A stretch of DNA of 64,000 bases from Lactiplantibacillus dongliensis (GTDB taxonomy: Bacteria; Bacillota; Bacilli; Lactobacillales; Lactobacillaceae), in the NCBI RefSeq assembly GCF_005405105.1, contig NZ_BJDK01000012.1:17754-81753 (forward strand). Reading direction: 5' to 3'. The notes beneath the pieces were generated by a model. That model was not told the DNA's origin and did not search any database. It worked only from the letters and a program-made list of their open reading frames with translations. Position 1 is the first letter of the stretch; each line of letters opens with the position of its first letter. The position numbers and the translations under genes are program-made. Of this stretch, positions 37,529 through 45,307 are shown piece after piece.

Positions 37529-38896
37529 TTAGTCTTGATCGTCATCCGTTTTAGCAGTTACTGCTGGAACGGGGGACTTGCGACTGACTTCAAACCAATT
37601 AATGTAGGCATTCTCAAAATCGAGGGCCTTAAAGGTGAAGTCGGCGATCTGAATCGTATCACCAGCTTGAATCTTCGGGAAGTTATCCAAGATGTAGCCG
37701 GTTAAAGTGACCACATCGGAGTCCTCAAATTCTTGCAGGTCGGTCTTAAAGAACCGTTCAAAATCATATAAAGTCATTTTACCGCTCATACGATAGGTGC
37801 CGTTGTCTTGCTTCTCGACGTACTCCGTCGAAACATTGTCGATTTCATCGTTGACTGTTCCGAAGAGTTCCTCGTAAATATCTTTATCCGTGACAATCCC
37901 ACTCGTCCCACCGTATTCGTCAACGACGACCACGATTGGAGTTTGTTTTTCAATCATCTTTTGCAAGATGGCTTGAATCGGGGTGGTTTCAGGAATGGTA
38001 ATGATATTACGCAACACTTTATTGACCCGAATCTCATCATCAACTTCGCCTTGACGAATCAAGTCGTAGTTGTAGACGTAACCGAGAATCTTGTCCTTAT
38101 CATTGTTCGCCACGACCGGTAACCGGCTGAACCGCTTCTGTAGATAAACCCGAATGGCTTGTTTAACGGTATCGTTAATATCAATGACAACCAATTGGGT
38201 CCGATCAATCATGATATCTTTGGCAATCTTATCGTTAAATTCAAAAGCGCGTTCCATATACAGATAATCATCACGGTCTAATTGACCACCGGAGACGGCG
38301 TTACGTGACAAGTTTAAGATTTCAGCTTGCGAATAAACATCGTTATCCTCATTAGCCACGGGAATACCTAGCATCTTAACCACGCCGGTCGATGAAATAT
38401 TCAATAACCAGACGAATGGGTAGAAGATGACGTGGAACCACCGTAATGGGGTCGTGATGACCGCCATTACCTTTAACGGCATATCGATCGCGATGTTTTT
38501 CGGGACGATTTCGGTTAAGACGACTTCTAAGTAGGTCAGTAAGAAGACCCCGAGGATAATACTAATCCCACGCAGAATCGAGGTACTGATGGACAGGTGG
38601 AATAGATCTAACAGCTGTAACACGAAATGTTCAGTTGTTTGTTCCCCAATCCAACCTAAGATAATCCCAGCTAATGAGACCCCGACTTGAGTTGTTGATA
38701 AGTACTCGTTTAAGTTTTGCACCATGTGCAAGGAGGTCGCGATCCGTTTGGAAGGTTTATCCCGTTTTTTCTGTTCTTCTTCGAGGGCGCTTGGTCGGGT
38801 CTGAACTAAAGCAAATTCACAGGCCACAAAGAAAGCGGCGACGCAGAACGTAATGACAATAATGACTAAATTTAAAATTATCTGGCCACTGTCCAA
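37529..38896 (-). CDS. CNNM/CBS/CorC-domain membrane protein (hemolysin-like)
   Basis: A 455-residue protein with an N-terminal CNNM (DUF21) domain of about four membrane segments, a pair of CBS domains (about 205-330; MIDRTQLVVIDINDTVK and TPIQAILQKMIEKQTPIVVVVDEYGGTSGIVTDKD) and a C-terminal CorC/HlyC domain (TLYDFERFF...VTLTGYILDNF). The family exports magnesium or other cations, and CBS domains bind nucleotides. I prefer TTG at 38896 because GAGG lies nine bases upstream; ATG at 38911 overlaps it. Single gene, with a terminator. Confidence 0.85.
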   Translation of the reverse strand: MDSGQIILNLVIIVITFCVAAFFVACEFALVQTRPSALEEEQKKRDKPSKRIATSLHMVQNLNEYLSTTQVGVSLAGIILGWIGEQTTEHFVLQLLDLFHLSISTSILRGISIILGVFLLTYLEVVLTEIVPKNIAIDMPLKVMAVITTPLRWFHVIFYPFVWLLNISSTGVVKMLGIPVANEDNDVYSQAEILNLSRNAVSGGQLDRDDYLYMERAFEFNDKIAKDIMIDRTQLVVIDINDTVKQAIRVYLQKRFSRLPVVANNDKDKILGYVYNYDLIRQGEVDDEIRVNKVLRNIITIPETTPIQAILQKMIEKQTPIVVVVDEYGGTSGIVTDKDIYEELFGTVNDEIDNVSTEYVEKQDNGTYRMSGKMTLYDFERFFKTDLQEFEDSDVVTLTGYILDNFPKIQAGDTIQIADFTFKALDFENAYINWFEVSRKSPVPAVTAKTDDDQD

Positions 38897-39003
38897 AGAA
38901 ACATTCCTCATTTCATTTATTTGATACCTAAATTATAACGCGAAGTTGACCATCGTTGCCAGTCAGGTTTCAAATTCGCTGATTTAGTTTGGGGTACGGT
39001 ATG

Positions 39004-39154
39004 TTGCCACTCTGGTTGGGTCAGCATCGGCTGGAACGTGGTGGCCGCGTTTTTGAGCCAAAGAGCGGTCTCAAAAACGGGCTTGATCTAAGCCGACAAA
39101 ATTCGTCGACTAAGATCAACGACACCACTGAGCCAATGCTGACCCGCCCGGCGT
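39004..39154 (+). repeat. Structured repeat, A-type half, GGGTCAGCAT variant
   Basis: Outer stem GGGTCAGCATCGGCT pairs with AGCCAATGCTGACCC, a different sequence from other copies yet still complementary. Arms are TTTTTGAG/CTCAAAAA and GATCTAAGCCGAC/GTCGACTAAGATC. GGAACG and CGACACCACTGAG are conserved. Confidence 0.85.
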
Positions 39155-39290
39155 TAATGTATACGTATCATGGCATCAGCTATGATAGCCACGATTAGTG
39201 CTTGTCTAATCCAATGTTCGCGGCGCAACTGGAAACTATTTGTTGGGATTGGTCGGCAGTTAGTGGTGATTATGAATGAACACTTAATTA

Positions 39291-39447
39291 GCGTAGGGCG
39301 GGCTGGATGACGCTCAGTGGTGTCGTTTGACTTGACCGAGTGGGCTACTCGGTTTAGTCAAAGCCCGGCTTGGAAGACCGTTCTTTGGCTTCCAAACGTG
39401 GCCACCACGTTCCAGCGTCAATCCAGCCCAACCGAAGCGGAAAATTA
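39291..39447 (-). repeat. Structured repeat, A-type half, GGGCTGGATGACGCT variant
   Basis: Outer stem GGGCTGGATGACGCT pairs with AGCGTCAATCCAGCCC. Arms are TTTGACTTGACCGAGT/ACTCGGTTTAGTCAAA and TTGGAAG/CTTCCAA. It is inverted relative to 39004-39154 and lies about 135 bases away, like a pair of halves with a longer spacer. Confidence 0.85.
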
Positions 39448-39571
39448 CACCTTTTCGAAGTAGCTACAATTATAAGGATAGTCACGTTAATTTGCAATCT
39501 AAGAAAGAATGGTTAACGTTTTCATAGATTGGTGCTAAACTAAAGGTATATTAAGTCAAAGGAGATCTTTT

Positions 39572-39913
39572 GTGATGCCAGTAGAAACGAAAACTAAGAT
39601 TCATGAGGATTCGAAGAAATTGGTCTATGACGATAGTGATGTTAAGAAAGCGATGGATTTGATTCGGAGTCGGGGATATGTAACCCGTGCCGATTTCAGT
39701 AAGATGGATGATGAAGATTGGGCTGAAGGCTTCGATAAGAAGATTGAAGACGGCTTTATCAAGTCTGACAATGAAGATCCATACGTTTACTTTGAACAAT
39801 TTGACTTTAAAGGCGGCGACATTGATTCGATTATCTTTGATATGGATCAAGTCGGTACCCGGGAACATGCTTTAGATCTTTTAGCCGCGGCAATTAAGCA
39901 AAACGCGTACTAA
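39572..39913 (+). CDS. Acidic small protein, unknown
   Basis: A 113-residue acidic cytosolic protein. GTG at 39572 has AAAGGAG seven bases before, and ATG at 39575 is the alternative. The sequence holds KAMDLIRSRGYVTRADFSKMDD and the Asp-rich FDFKGGDIDSIIFDMDQVG, without membrane segments. Two helices and a short beta hairpin are plausible. It stands 27 bases before the Hsp20 gene on the same strand, so it could share stress control, although I see no HrcA or CtsR site. No family was recognised. Confidence 0.7.
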   Translation: MMPVETKTKIHEDSKKLVYDDSDVKKAMDLIRSRGYVTRADFSKMDDEDWAEGFDKKIEDGFIKSDNEDPYVYFEQFDFKGGDIDSIIFDMDQVGTREHALDLLAAAIKQNAY

Positions 39914-39940
39914 ACCAATCCGTTAACAGGGGGTCTGACC

Positions 39941-40360
39941 ATGCGTCAGCATTTATTTAGTCACTTGGATGACTTAAGACCAGTTGCATTACTCAAACGC
40001 GCACACCATGAAGCTCAAGCCATTTTAACGGCTCATCTTGTCATGAAGACGGATGTGGTCGAACACGATGATGATTATACGGTAACCGCTGAATTACCCG
40101 GTTTTGATAAGGATGCGATTACGGTTAAGTATGTCGATGATTGGCTCACGCTTAGCGCGGACCAAGGCAGTGATGGTCATCAGCGTGATGACGACGGCCG
40201 GGTTTTACGGCGTGAGCGCCAGACTAATACGCTTACCCGACGTTTTTACTTTAAAAATGTCGTCAGTCAACAGATTCAAGCGCACTATCATGACGGGTTA
40301 TTAACGGTCACACTACCTAAAAAGGTAACGGATGACGCGGGGAAGATTGACGTGCAATAG
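39941..40360 (+). CDS. Small heat shock protein, Hsp20/alpha-crystallin family
   Basis: A 139-residue ATP-independent chaperone that holds unfolding proteins. The alpha-crystallin domain covers about 40-130: VVEHDDDYTVTAELPGFDKDAITVKYVDDWLTLSA, RRFYFKNVVSQQIQAHYHDGLLTVTLPK. The G-x-L motif appears as GLLTV. The N-terminal region is short (about 35 residues). ATG follows GGGGGT. An ORF of unknown function lies just upstream; a terminator follows. Lactobacilli of this group usually carry several hsp genes; which one this is cannot be decided from the window. Confidence 0.9.
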   Translation: MRQHLFSHLDDLRPVALLKRAHHEAQAILTAHLVMKTDVVEHDDDYTVTAELPGFDKDAITVKYVDDWLTLSADQGSDGHQRDDDGRVLRRERQTNTLTRRFYFKNVVSQQIQAHYHDGLLTVTLPKKVTDDAGKIDVQ

Positions 40361-40399
40361 GGCGTTTAACCCTAACCAACCAAAACATGCAAACAGCCA

Positions 40400-40443
40400 A
40401 AAAAACCACTAACCACGATCTTGGTCGCAGTTAGTGGTTTTTA
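40400..40443. terminator. Bidirectional terminator
   Basis: Arms AAACCACTAAC and GTTAGTGGTTT, with A-run and T-run flanks, lie between convergent genes. Confidence 0.88.
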
Positions 40444-40448
40444 GTCGC

Positions 40449-40811
40449 TTATTTAGGATCGTCAGCGCTGGCTTCAGCCGCATCGTGTTCCTTGTTAGCT
40501 TCAGAGATGCTCATGGTAATCGTCTTCGGCCGGTCTTTAAAAATGACGATCGTGCCTTTACCTAAGAAGTCTTTGGGACCATCGTAGGCCAGGTCATATT
40601 CATTCGCAAAGGCGCCTTCCTTTTGCAAGGTCATAAAGAAAATCTTAGCGTCTTCATAGTCGTCACTAAACATAACGGCCATGGATTTATCGATGAGCAA
40701 CTTTTCTTTGCGCATTTCATTAAGTCGGTGCCATAATCCATCAATAACTGGTTGGGGCAGGCGTTTCTTAACATCTTCACCAGTTCGGTGTTTCTTGGTC
40801 ATTTCATACAT
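40449..40811 (-). CDS. Conserved small protein, unknown
   Basis: A 120-residue soluble protein: a helical region (RLPQPVIDGLWHRLNEMRKEKLLIDKSMAVMF), an alpha/beta middle, and a charged Glu/Asp/Ala-rich tail ending in EASADDPK. ATG follows AAGGTGG at nine bases. No motif for catalysis or DNA binding is evident. Family unknown to me; the fold could be like small DUF960-type proteins, but the match is weak. Confidence 0.6.
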   Translation of the reverse strand: MYEMTKKHRTGEDVKKRLPQPVIDGLWHRLNEMRKEKLLIDKSMAVMFSDDYEDAKIFFMTLQKEGAFANEYDLAYDGPKDFLGKGTIVIFKDRPKTITMSISEANKEHDAAEASADDPK

Positions 40812-40983
40812 CTTAAATAGCCACCTTTTCTATCTGAATTTATTGTCAGATTGAACCTAAACGTTGCATAACGATTTAAATAATACCACAAAGGGTAAAT
40901 TTAATGCCATTTATAAGTTAAGCTAGTTTACATGACTAGTTAATCTGTATATAATGATGATAAAGGATTGAGGAGGGATTTAC

Positions 40984-41508
40984 ATGGCAACCAGCGTCAC
41001 CTATGCGGATTGGAAACAGCGCATGAGCAAAGTTATCTTACCCAAATGGACAGAATTACCGAATTTTGATCTATATATGGATCAGGTCTTGTTACTGATT
41101 AATGAGACTTTGCAGCCACTAGGGGTTGATCCGGTGACGGCCGCGATGATCAATAATTATGTTAAGCATAAAGTAATCTTATCACCAGTGAAGAAGAAGT
41201 ATCAGATTATGCAATTGGCGGACATTATTGTGATCAGCTTATTAAAACCAAGTTATCCGCTCGATATGATTCGTGAAGGGATTGATCAGGTTACCGCAAC
41301 TGGCTATCCGAAACGGGCTTATGATAATTTCATTACGGAATTGGTTAAACGACTGCATCATTTAGATGAACCGGTCCGGGTTTCTGACCAAGATCTAAGC
41401 GGTAGCTTAACTGTTGCAGCTGCCCAACTAATCGTTGATAAATTGCGAACTGACGAATTAATGCGACTGAACCAAGCCCACATAAAACCAAAACAGATTG
41501 AAAAATGA
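40984..41508 (+). CDS. DUF1836-family protein
   Basis: A 174-residue protein starting MATSVTYADWKQRMSKVILP. It has the DUF1836 pattern: LPNFDLYMDQVLLLINETLQPL, then TAAMINNYVKHKVILSPVKKKYQ, and LADIIVISLLKPSYPLDMIREGID. This family looks like a MerR-type helix bundle without an effector domain and is widespread in Firmicutes with unknown function. ATG follows GAGGAGG. A weak terminator-like hairpin follows (41523-41565). Confidence 0.8.
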   Translation: MATSVTYADWKQRMSKVILPKWTELPNFDLYMDQVLLLINETLQPLGVDPVTAAMINNYVKHKVILSPVKKKYQIMQLADIIVISLLKPSYPLDMIREGIDQVTATGYPKRAYDNFITELVKRLHHLDEPVRVSDQDLSGSLTVAAAQLIVDKLRTDELMRLNQAHIKPKQIEK

Positions 41509-41522
41509 ACAATCTATGTCGA

Positions 41523-41565
41523 AGGACCGTGAAACCGCAAATTAATTGGGTTAACGGCCCTTTTT
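41523..41565 (+). terminator. Probable terminator
   Basis: Arms GGACCGT and ACGGCCC (with GT pairing), inner AACC/GGTT, then T5. Confidence 0.55.
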
Positions 41566-41651
41566 CTAGTTGCTGGAAGCCGTTTCTTCTAGTATGATTG
41601 GTGGGGTGTCATACTAAATTGTAAACAATTGAATAAGAAAATAGGCAAGCA

Positions 41652-41681
41652 AGACGACTGTATTTTAGGACAGTTGTCTTA
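41652..41681 (+). promoter_or_regulatory. Stem-loop in the leader of the response regulator gene
   Basis: AAGACGACTG and CAGTTGTCTT form a 10-bp imperfect hairpin about 15 bases before the start codon. There is no T-run, so it may affect translation or be an operator; function unknown. Confidence 0.45.
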
Positions 41682-41696
41682 CTAAGAGAAAGAGTG

Positions 41697-42452
41697 ATGG
41701 CTATGCAGGTTTTCATCAGTGACGATAATGAACAACAACGTCTCTGGTTGACCGAAATCATTACTGCCCAGTTAAACCAATTGCAATTCGATTATGAATT
41801 GGCGCCGGTTTGGCAGCCAACCGATGTATTACGCATGGTACGGGCTAGTAATGGACCGAATATTTATTTTTTAGATATTGTTTTAAAACAAGCAACCAAT
41901 GGGATTGAATTAGCTTCAGCCATTCGGAATTATGATCCGGATGGGTTTATCATCTACGTCAGTGTGCGTGATGATATGCTACCGGAAACGTTGAGTGCCA
42001 TGACAACGCCAACCGGGTTTATTTCGAAGGCCGATATGTTTGATAAGGCCAAGTTTGTACCGCGGGTGACGCGGGTACTCCAAGTTATTAAGCAGCGCTT
42101 AGTGACTTTAAAGCAAGCACCGGAACCGACTTTAACTTTGAAGAGCGGCGCGTTATTATTAAAGCTAAAGCTTCGGGATATCGTGTATTGTGAGAAAGTC
42201 CATGGACTGCGGACCACCCGGATTGTGACTGATAGTCAAGCGTACATCGTGCATAAGAATTTAAGTACGATCAAGGCCCAACTTCCGGCGACTCACTTCT
42301 TTAACGATTTCCAGAGTTATGCGATTAACTTAGATAAGATTGTGACGGTCAACTTTAACAAGGGGCTCGTTAGCATGGCTAACGGTGACCGCTTGTCCTT
42401 TAGCCGTGGGACAATCAAGAAGTTGCGCGCATATTATCAAACTCAGGAATAG
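41697..42452 (+). CDS. LytTR-type response regulator, no cognate kinase nearby
   Basis: A 251-residue AgrA-like regulator. The receiver domain (residues 1-125) keeps acidic ISDDN, phosphorylation aspartate in IYFLDIVLKQ near residue 63, Ser/Thr-region YVSVRDD, and lysine in GFISKAD. The LytTR DNA-binding domain covers about 150-245 (DIVYCEKVHGLRTTRIVT; HFFNDFQSYAINLDKIV). The start may be GTG at 41694, ATG at 41697 or ATG at 41703 (MQVFISDD); ribosome binding site evidence is weak. No histidine kinase or peptide gene neighbours it, unlike classical quorum-sensing clusters. Confidence 0.87.
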   Translation: MAMQVFISDDNEQQRLWLTEIITAQLNQLQFDYELAPVWQPTDVLRMVRASNGPNIYFLDIVLKQATNGIELASAIRNYDPDGFIIYVSVRDDMLPETLSAMTTPTGFISKADMFDKAKFVPRVTRVLQVIKQRLVTLKQAPEPTLTLKSGALLLKLKLRDIVYCEKVHGLRTTRIVTDSQAYIVHKNLSTIKAQLPATHFFNDFQSYAINLDKIVTVNFNKGLVSMANGDRLSFSRGTIKKLRAYYQTQE

Positions 42453-42461
42453 GATGATTAA

Positions 42462-43118
42462 ATGATAACGGATGCTCAATTAACGGCGATTGCGACCTAT
42501 GCCACGGCTCGCTTAGCACAAGATAAGAGCGGGCACGGAGCGGACCATCTTCATCGGGTCGTTAAGTTAGCTCGGCGACTGGCGATTGCGGAACAAGCCG
42601 ACCTGAACTTAACTTTGGCAGCAGCTTGGCTGCATGACGTGATTGATGACAAGCTAATGGCTGATCCGGAGCAAGCACATCAAGCGCTGGCAACCAAATT
42701 GACTGCTTTACAGGTTAGGGTAGCAGCCCAACAAGCGATCTTTGAGATCATTGACCATATGTCATTCAGCAAGTCACTGAATGGGACACAATCATTGTCG
42801 TTAGCGGGACAGATCGTTCAAGATGCGGATCGCTTAGATGCGATTGGCGCGATTGGTATTGCGCGGGCCCTGTATTACTCTGGGCATGTCGGCGAAGCTA
42901 TCTATGATCCAAAGGTAGCGCCACGTGAACATATGACCAAAGCCCAGTACCGGAATCAACCAGGAACCGCGATTAATCATTTTTATGAAAAGTTATTTAA
43001 GCTGGAAGGTCTAATGAATACGGCGGCAGCAAAACAATTGGCCCATCAACGGACACAAGTGATGCGGCAGTTTGTGACCCAATTCAAAGCTGAATGGGAC
43101 GCCGATGATCAATCATAA
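42462..43118 (+). CDS. HD-domain phosphohydrolase
   Basis: A 218-residue HD hydrolase of the YedJ-like group. Metal motif: GHGADHLHRVVKLARRL near residue 26 (His), AAWLHDVIDDK near residue 65 (HD), and DADRLDAIGAIGIARAL near residue 125 (second Asp). It probably hydrolyses phosphate from nucleotides or related compounds. The gene begins ten bases after the response regulator stop, with GGATGA before ATG, so the two may be co-transcribed. Substrate unknown. Confidence 0.85.
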   Translation: MITDAQLTAIATYATARLAQDKSGHGADHLHRVVKLARRLAIAEQADLNLTLAAAWLHDVIDDKLMADPEQAHQALATKLTALQVRVAAQQAIFEIIDHMSFSKSLNGTQSLSLAGQIVQDADRLDAIGAIGIARALYYSGHVGEAIYDPKVAPREHMTKAQYRNQPGTAINHFYEKLFKLEGLMNTAAAKQLAHQRTQVMRQFVTQFKAEWDADDQS

Positions 43119-43121
43119 TTA

Positions 43122-43175
43122 AAATAACGCTTGTCCCGACAGCACAAAGTTGTCGTGGGCAAGCGTTATTTTTTG
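43122..43175 (+). terminator. Intrinsic terminator
   Basis: Long arms AATAACGCTTGTCCCGACA and its near inverse, then a T-run. Confidence 0.88.
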
Positions 43176-43284
43176 ATCTTTTTACATCACCCTAAATACT
43201 ACGAGAAGACTCAGGATGGCTAGCATCGGCTGTTTATAAGCTAATGTTAAGTCATTGCAACTAGAAGCCAAGTTCTTACTGAGC

Positions 43285-43346
43285 GTAAAAAAATTAAAAG
43301 TCCTATCTAAATTTCTGCAGTAAATGCCATTTAGTATAGGACTTTT
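43285..43346 (-). terminator. Long hairpin terminator of the HExxH gene
   Basis: Arms AAAAGTCCTAT and ATAGGACTTTT, with nested CTAAAT/ATTTAG, form a nearly unbroken stem. On the minus strand it is followed by AATTTTTTT. Confidence 0.75.
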
Positions 43347-43400
43347 AGGTCCAACTTAAATTTTTAAACAAGGATGAAAGCGACGGTTACTTGAAAATAT

Positions 43401-44180
43401 TTAGGCCCGTAAAAAGCGGGTAATTAACATGACTAATAGGGACACAATCAGTGAATAGCTGAGAATAATTGCCATCGTTAGCCCAAAGGTAGTAATAGCT
43501 TGAAGAACTGTAGCGGCATGCACATCTAGTAACGTGATCATGGTGGTGAAGATGACTAACACAACGATTGTACTAGACAAGCCTAACGCACTATTCTGAT
43601 AGTCAGCGGGGCTAAGGTCAAAGCCGCCAATCACAATTAAGACCGTCAGCAAAAGAAGCAGTAATAATTGCCACCAATTGCCGACTTGCTGAGTTAGGAC
43701 GGACCAACTAGCGGTCCAAGCCAGTCGCGTCGGGTTAGCAGCTAGCTTTAAAATGGCGTGGGCCAATCCTGGAAATAAGAGGTAGTCTAAGCCGAGTAAG
43801 CTGGCCGTACATCCAAAGATTGGCGCAATTCCAATGAATAGATTGCCAATTGTTTGGTAGAAGCTGTGTTGACTCCAAGTATGATTGACATAACCGAGGG
43901 CTAAGTCGTCATCACCGCCGTTGCGCCGATTCAAATGAGGCAACTTCAGTAAGCGGACCGATTGAATCCCGTGACGAAAAATGAGGGCCATGATTAAATG
44001 ACTAGTTTCATGGATAACAATGCCTAAACAGCCAAGGTAAACTTGACTGTTGATCCCGAATTTAGTGACGAGATTGCTTTTAGTCTGCCGGTTAACCACG
44101 GTGAGTAACCAGGCAAACACTGCGGGAAGTCCTAACAAACTGCCTAGGACTAACCCATAATTGATGACGAGCTGTTTCAA
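43401..44180 (-). CDS. Membrane protein with HExxH motif (M50-like, unassigned)
   Basis: A 259-residue polytopic protein with about seven hydrophobic segments. VIHETSHLIMALIFRHGI near residue 56 contains HETSH inside a membrane segment, as in intramembrane zinc proteases of the site-2 type. A second zinc ligand (NPDG-like) is not obvious; LFIGIAPIFG near residue 115 could correspond to the NxxxGP-like region. It might instead be a peptidase-like protein without activity. It lies four bases after the deacylase gene, so they form an operon. Function unknown. Confidence 0.68.
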   Translation of the reverse strand: MKQLVINYGLVLGSLLGLPAVFAWLLTVVNRQTKSNLVTKFGINSQVYLGCLGIVIHETSHLIMALIFRHGIQSVRLLKLPHLNRRNGGDDDLALGYVNHTWSQHSFYQTIGNLFIGIAPIFGCTASLLGLDYLLFPGLAHAILKLAANPTRLAWTASWSVLTQQVGNWWQLLLLLLLTVLIVIGGFDLSPADYQNSALGLSSTIVVLVIFTTMITLLDVHAATVLQAITTFGLTMAIILSYSLIVSLLVMLITRFLRA

Positions 44181-44184
44181 AGCA

Positions 44185-44688
44185 TCACTCCGTTAAATCG
44201 CCAAAGGTCCCATGCACAAGTTTGCGTAGGTCTTCGGCGTCAATTTCAATTGAACGGCCAATTTTGCCGGATGATACGAGCATTTTACCTTGTTTTTTAG
44301 CACTGTCATTGATAAAAATTGGAAATTTCTTGGTTTCCCAAATCCCCACGGGGGTGTTGGCCCCATGTTGATAGCCGGTCGTGCGTTCCAGATCTTTGAG
44401 CGGAATCATGCCGACTTTTTTATTGCCAGATAGTTTAGCTAATTTTTTGTAGCTTAAATGTTCATCTAAAGGTAGAACGCCAACTAATGGACCGGTCTTA
44501 TTGCCAATTAGCGCCAAGGTCTTATAGATATGATGTTCATCGACCCCTAAGTGATCGACTTGTAGCTGTTCAACATCGCCTTCCGTTTCAGTGGGAAACT
44601 CGAATTGTTGGTAGCTAACATTGGCTTTATCTAAAATTTTTTCAACTAAAGTTTTACCTAATTGATCTTTTTTCTTCTTCTTTGACAT
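44185..44688 (-). CDS. YbaK/EbsC-type aminoacyl-tRNA deacylase
   Basis: A 167-residue protein of the YbaK family, which removes cysteine from Cys-tRNA(Pro). The key lysine appears in DEHHIYKTLALIGN near residue 57. VGVLPLDEHLSYKKLAKLSGNKKVGMI and the GIW..KKFPIFIND core follow the family. Start ATG at 44688 has GAGGAAG-like GAAGAG upstream. The extra basic N-terminus MSKKKKKDQ is unusual for the family. It precedes the HExxH membrane gene, an unexplained pairing. Confidence 0.85.
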   Translation of the reverse strand: MSKKKKKDQLGKTLVEKILDKANVSYQQFEFPTETEGDVEQLQVDHLGVDEHHIYKTLALIGNKTGPLVGVLPLDEHLSYKKLAKLSGNKKVGMIPLKDLERTTGYQHGANTPVGIWETKKFPIFINDSAKKQGKMLVSSGKIGRSIEIDAEDLRKLVHGTFGDLTE

Positions 44689-44874
44689 GCTAATCTCTTC
44701 CTCACAATCATAAAAGTGCGTTCCAATTATTCAAATGGACCGGGGTACTCTGCCATCAGGTCCTAAATTCTGCTATACTACAGGTATAATTAGTCATAAC
44801 AGGTTGCTGGCGATTAGACGCATCAAGCTATCAACAATTACAGCTGATGCATATTGAGCGTGGCCGTCTCCGTT

Positions 44875-45026
44875 GACCAGCTGGTTCGCGGTGGGGCAAC
44901 CCCTGCAGCCATAGTGCGGTCTGCAGGGCGCTTTTAAGCCGAAAGTCACGTCTTAAAAGTCGGCCCAGACCCTAACCTGGGATAAGTCACCCAGCTAAGG
45001 GTCTCGACACGGCGAACCAGCTGGTC
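44875..45026 (+). repeat. Structured repeat, variant C half with an extra arm
   Basis: Outer stem GACCAGCTGGTTCGC pairs with GCGAACCAGCTGGTC. Inside, CCCTGCAG...CTGCAGGG frames CCATAGTGCGGT (nearly the same loop as in A halves), then CTTTTAAG/CTTAAAAG and GACCCT...AGGGTC, and CGACACGGC. It has one more arm than the other halves. Confidence 0.72.
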
Positions 45027-45085
45027 ACTACGACTCTTGTTAGTTGTTAATTAATCATGCAATTGACTAATTTCGACAATAAGTC

Positions 45086-45248
45086 AGCGCAGGGCGGGCT
45101 GGATGATGCTCAGTGGTGATAGTTTACTTGGCTGGGTGTTTTTCCCCGGCCTAGTAAAAGCCCGGCTTGTGAGACCGAATTTGGCTCACAAACGTGGCCA
45201 CCACGTTCCAGCATCAATCCAGACCAACCGTAGCGGAAAACTAGCACT
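45086..45248 (-). repeat. Structured repeat, A-type half, GGGCTGGATGATGCT variant
   Basis: Outer stem CTGGATGATGCT pairs with AGCATCAATCCAG. Arms TTTACTTGGCTGGG/CCCGGCCTAGTAAA and TTGTGAG/CTCACAA. It is inverted relative to 44875-45026 with a short spacer, matching the composite design. Its right side ends AACTAGCACT. Confidence 0.82.
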
Positions 45249-45307
45249 ATGTTGCATTGATACTAATAGCCAGTCAACTAGTTATATTAAATAAAGGAGG
45301 GACCGGG

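Noticed and set aside
39510..39524. cre-like TGAAAACGTTAACCA (minus strand) before the 39572 gene
   Set aside because: It misses the terminal CA in register, so only a partial match; kept out for lack of support.
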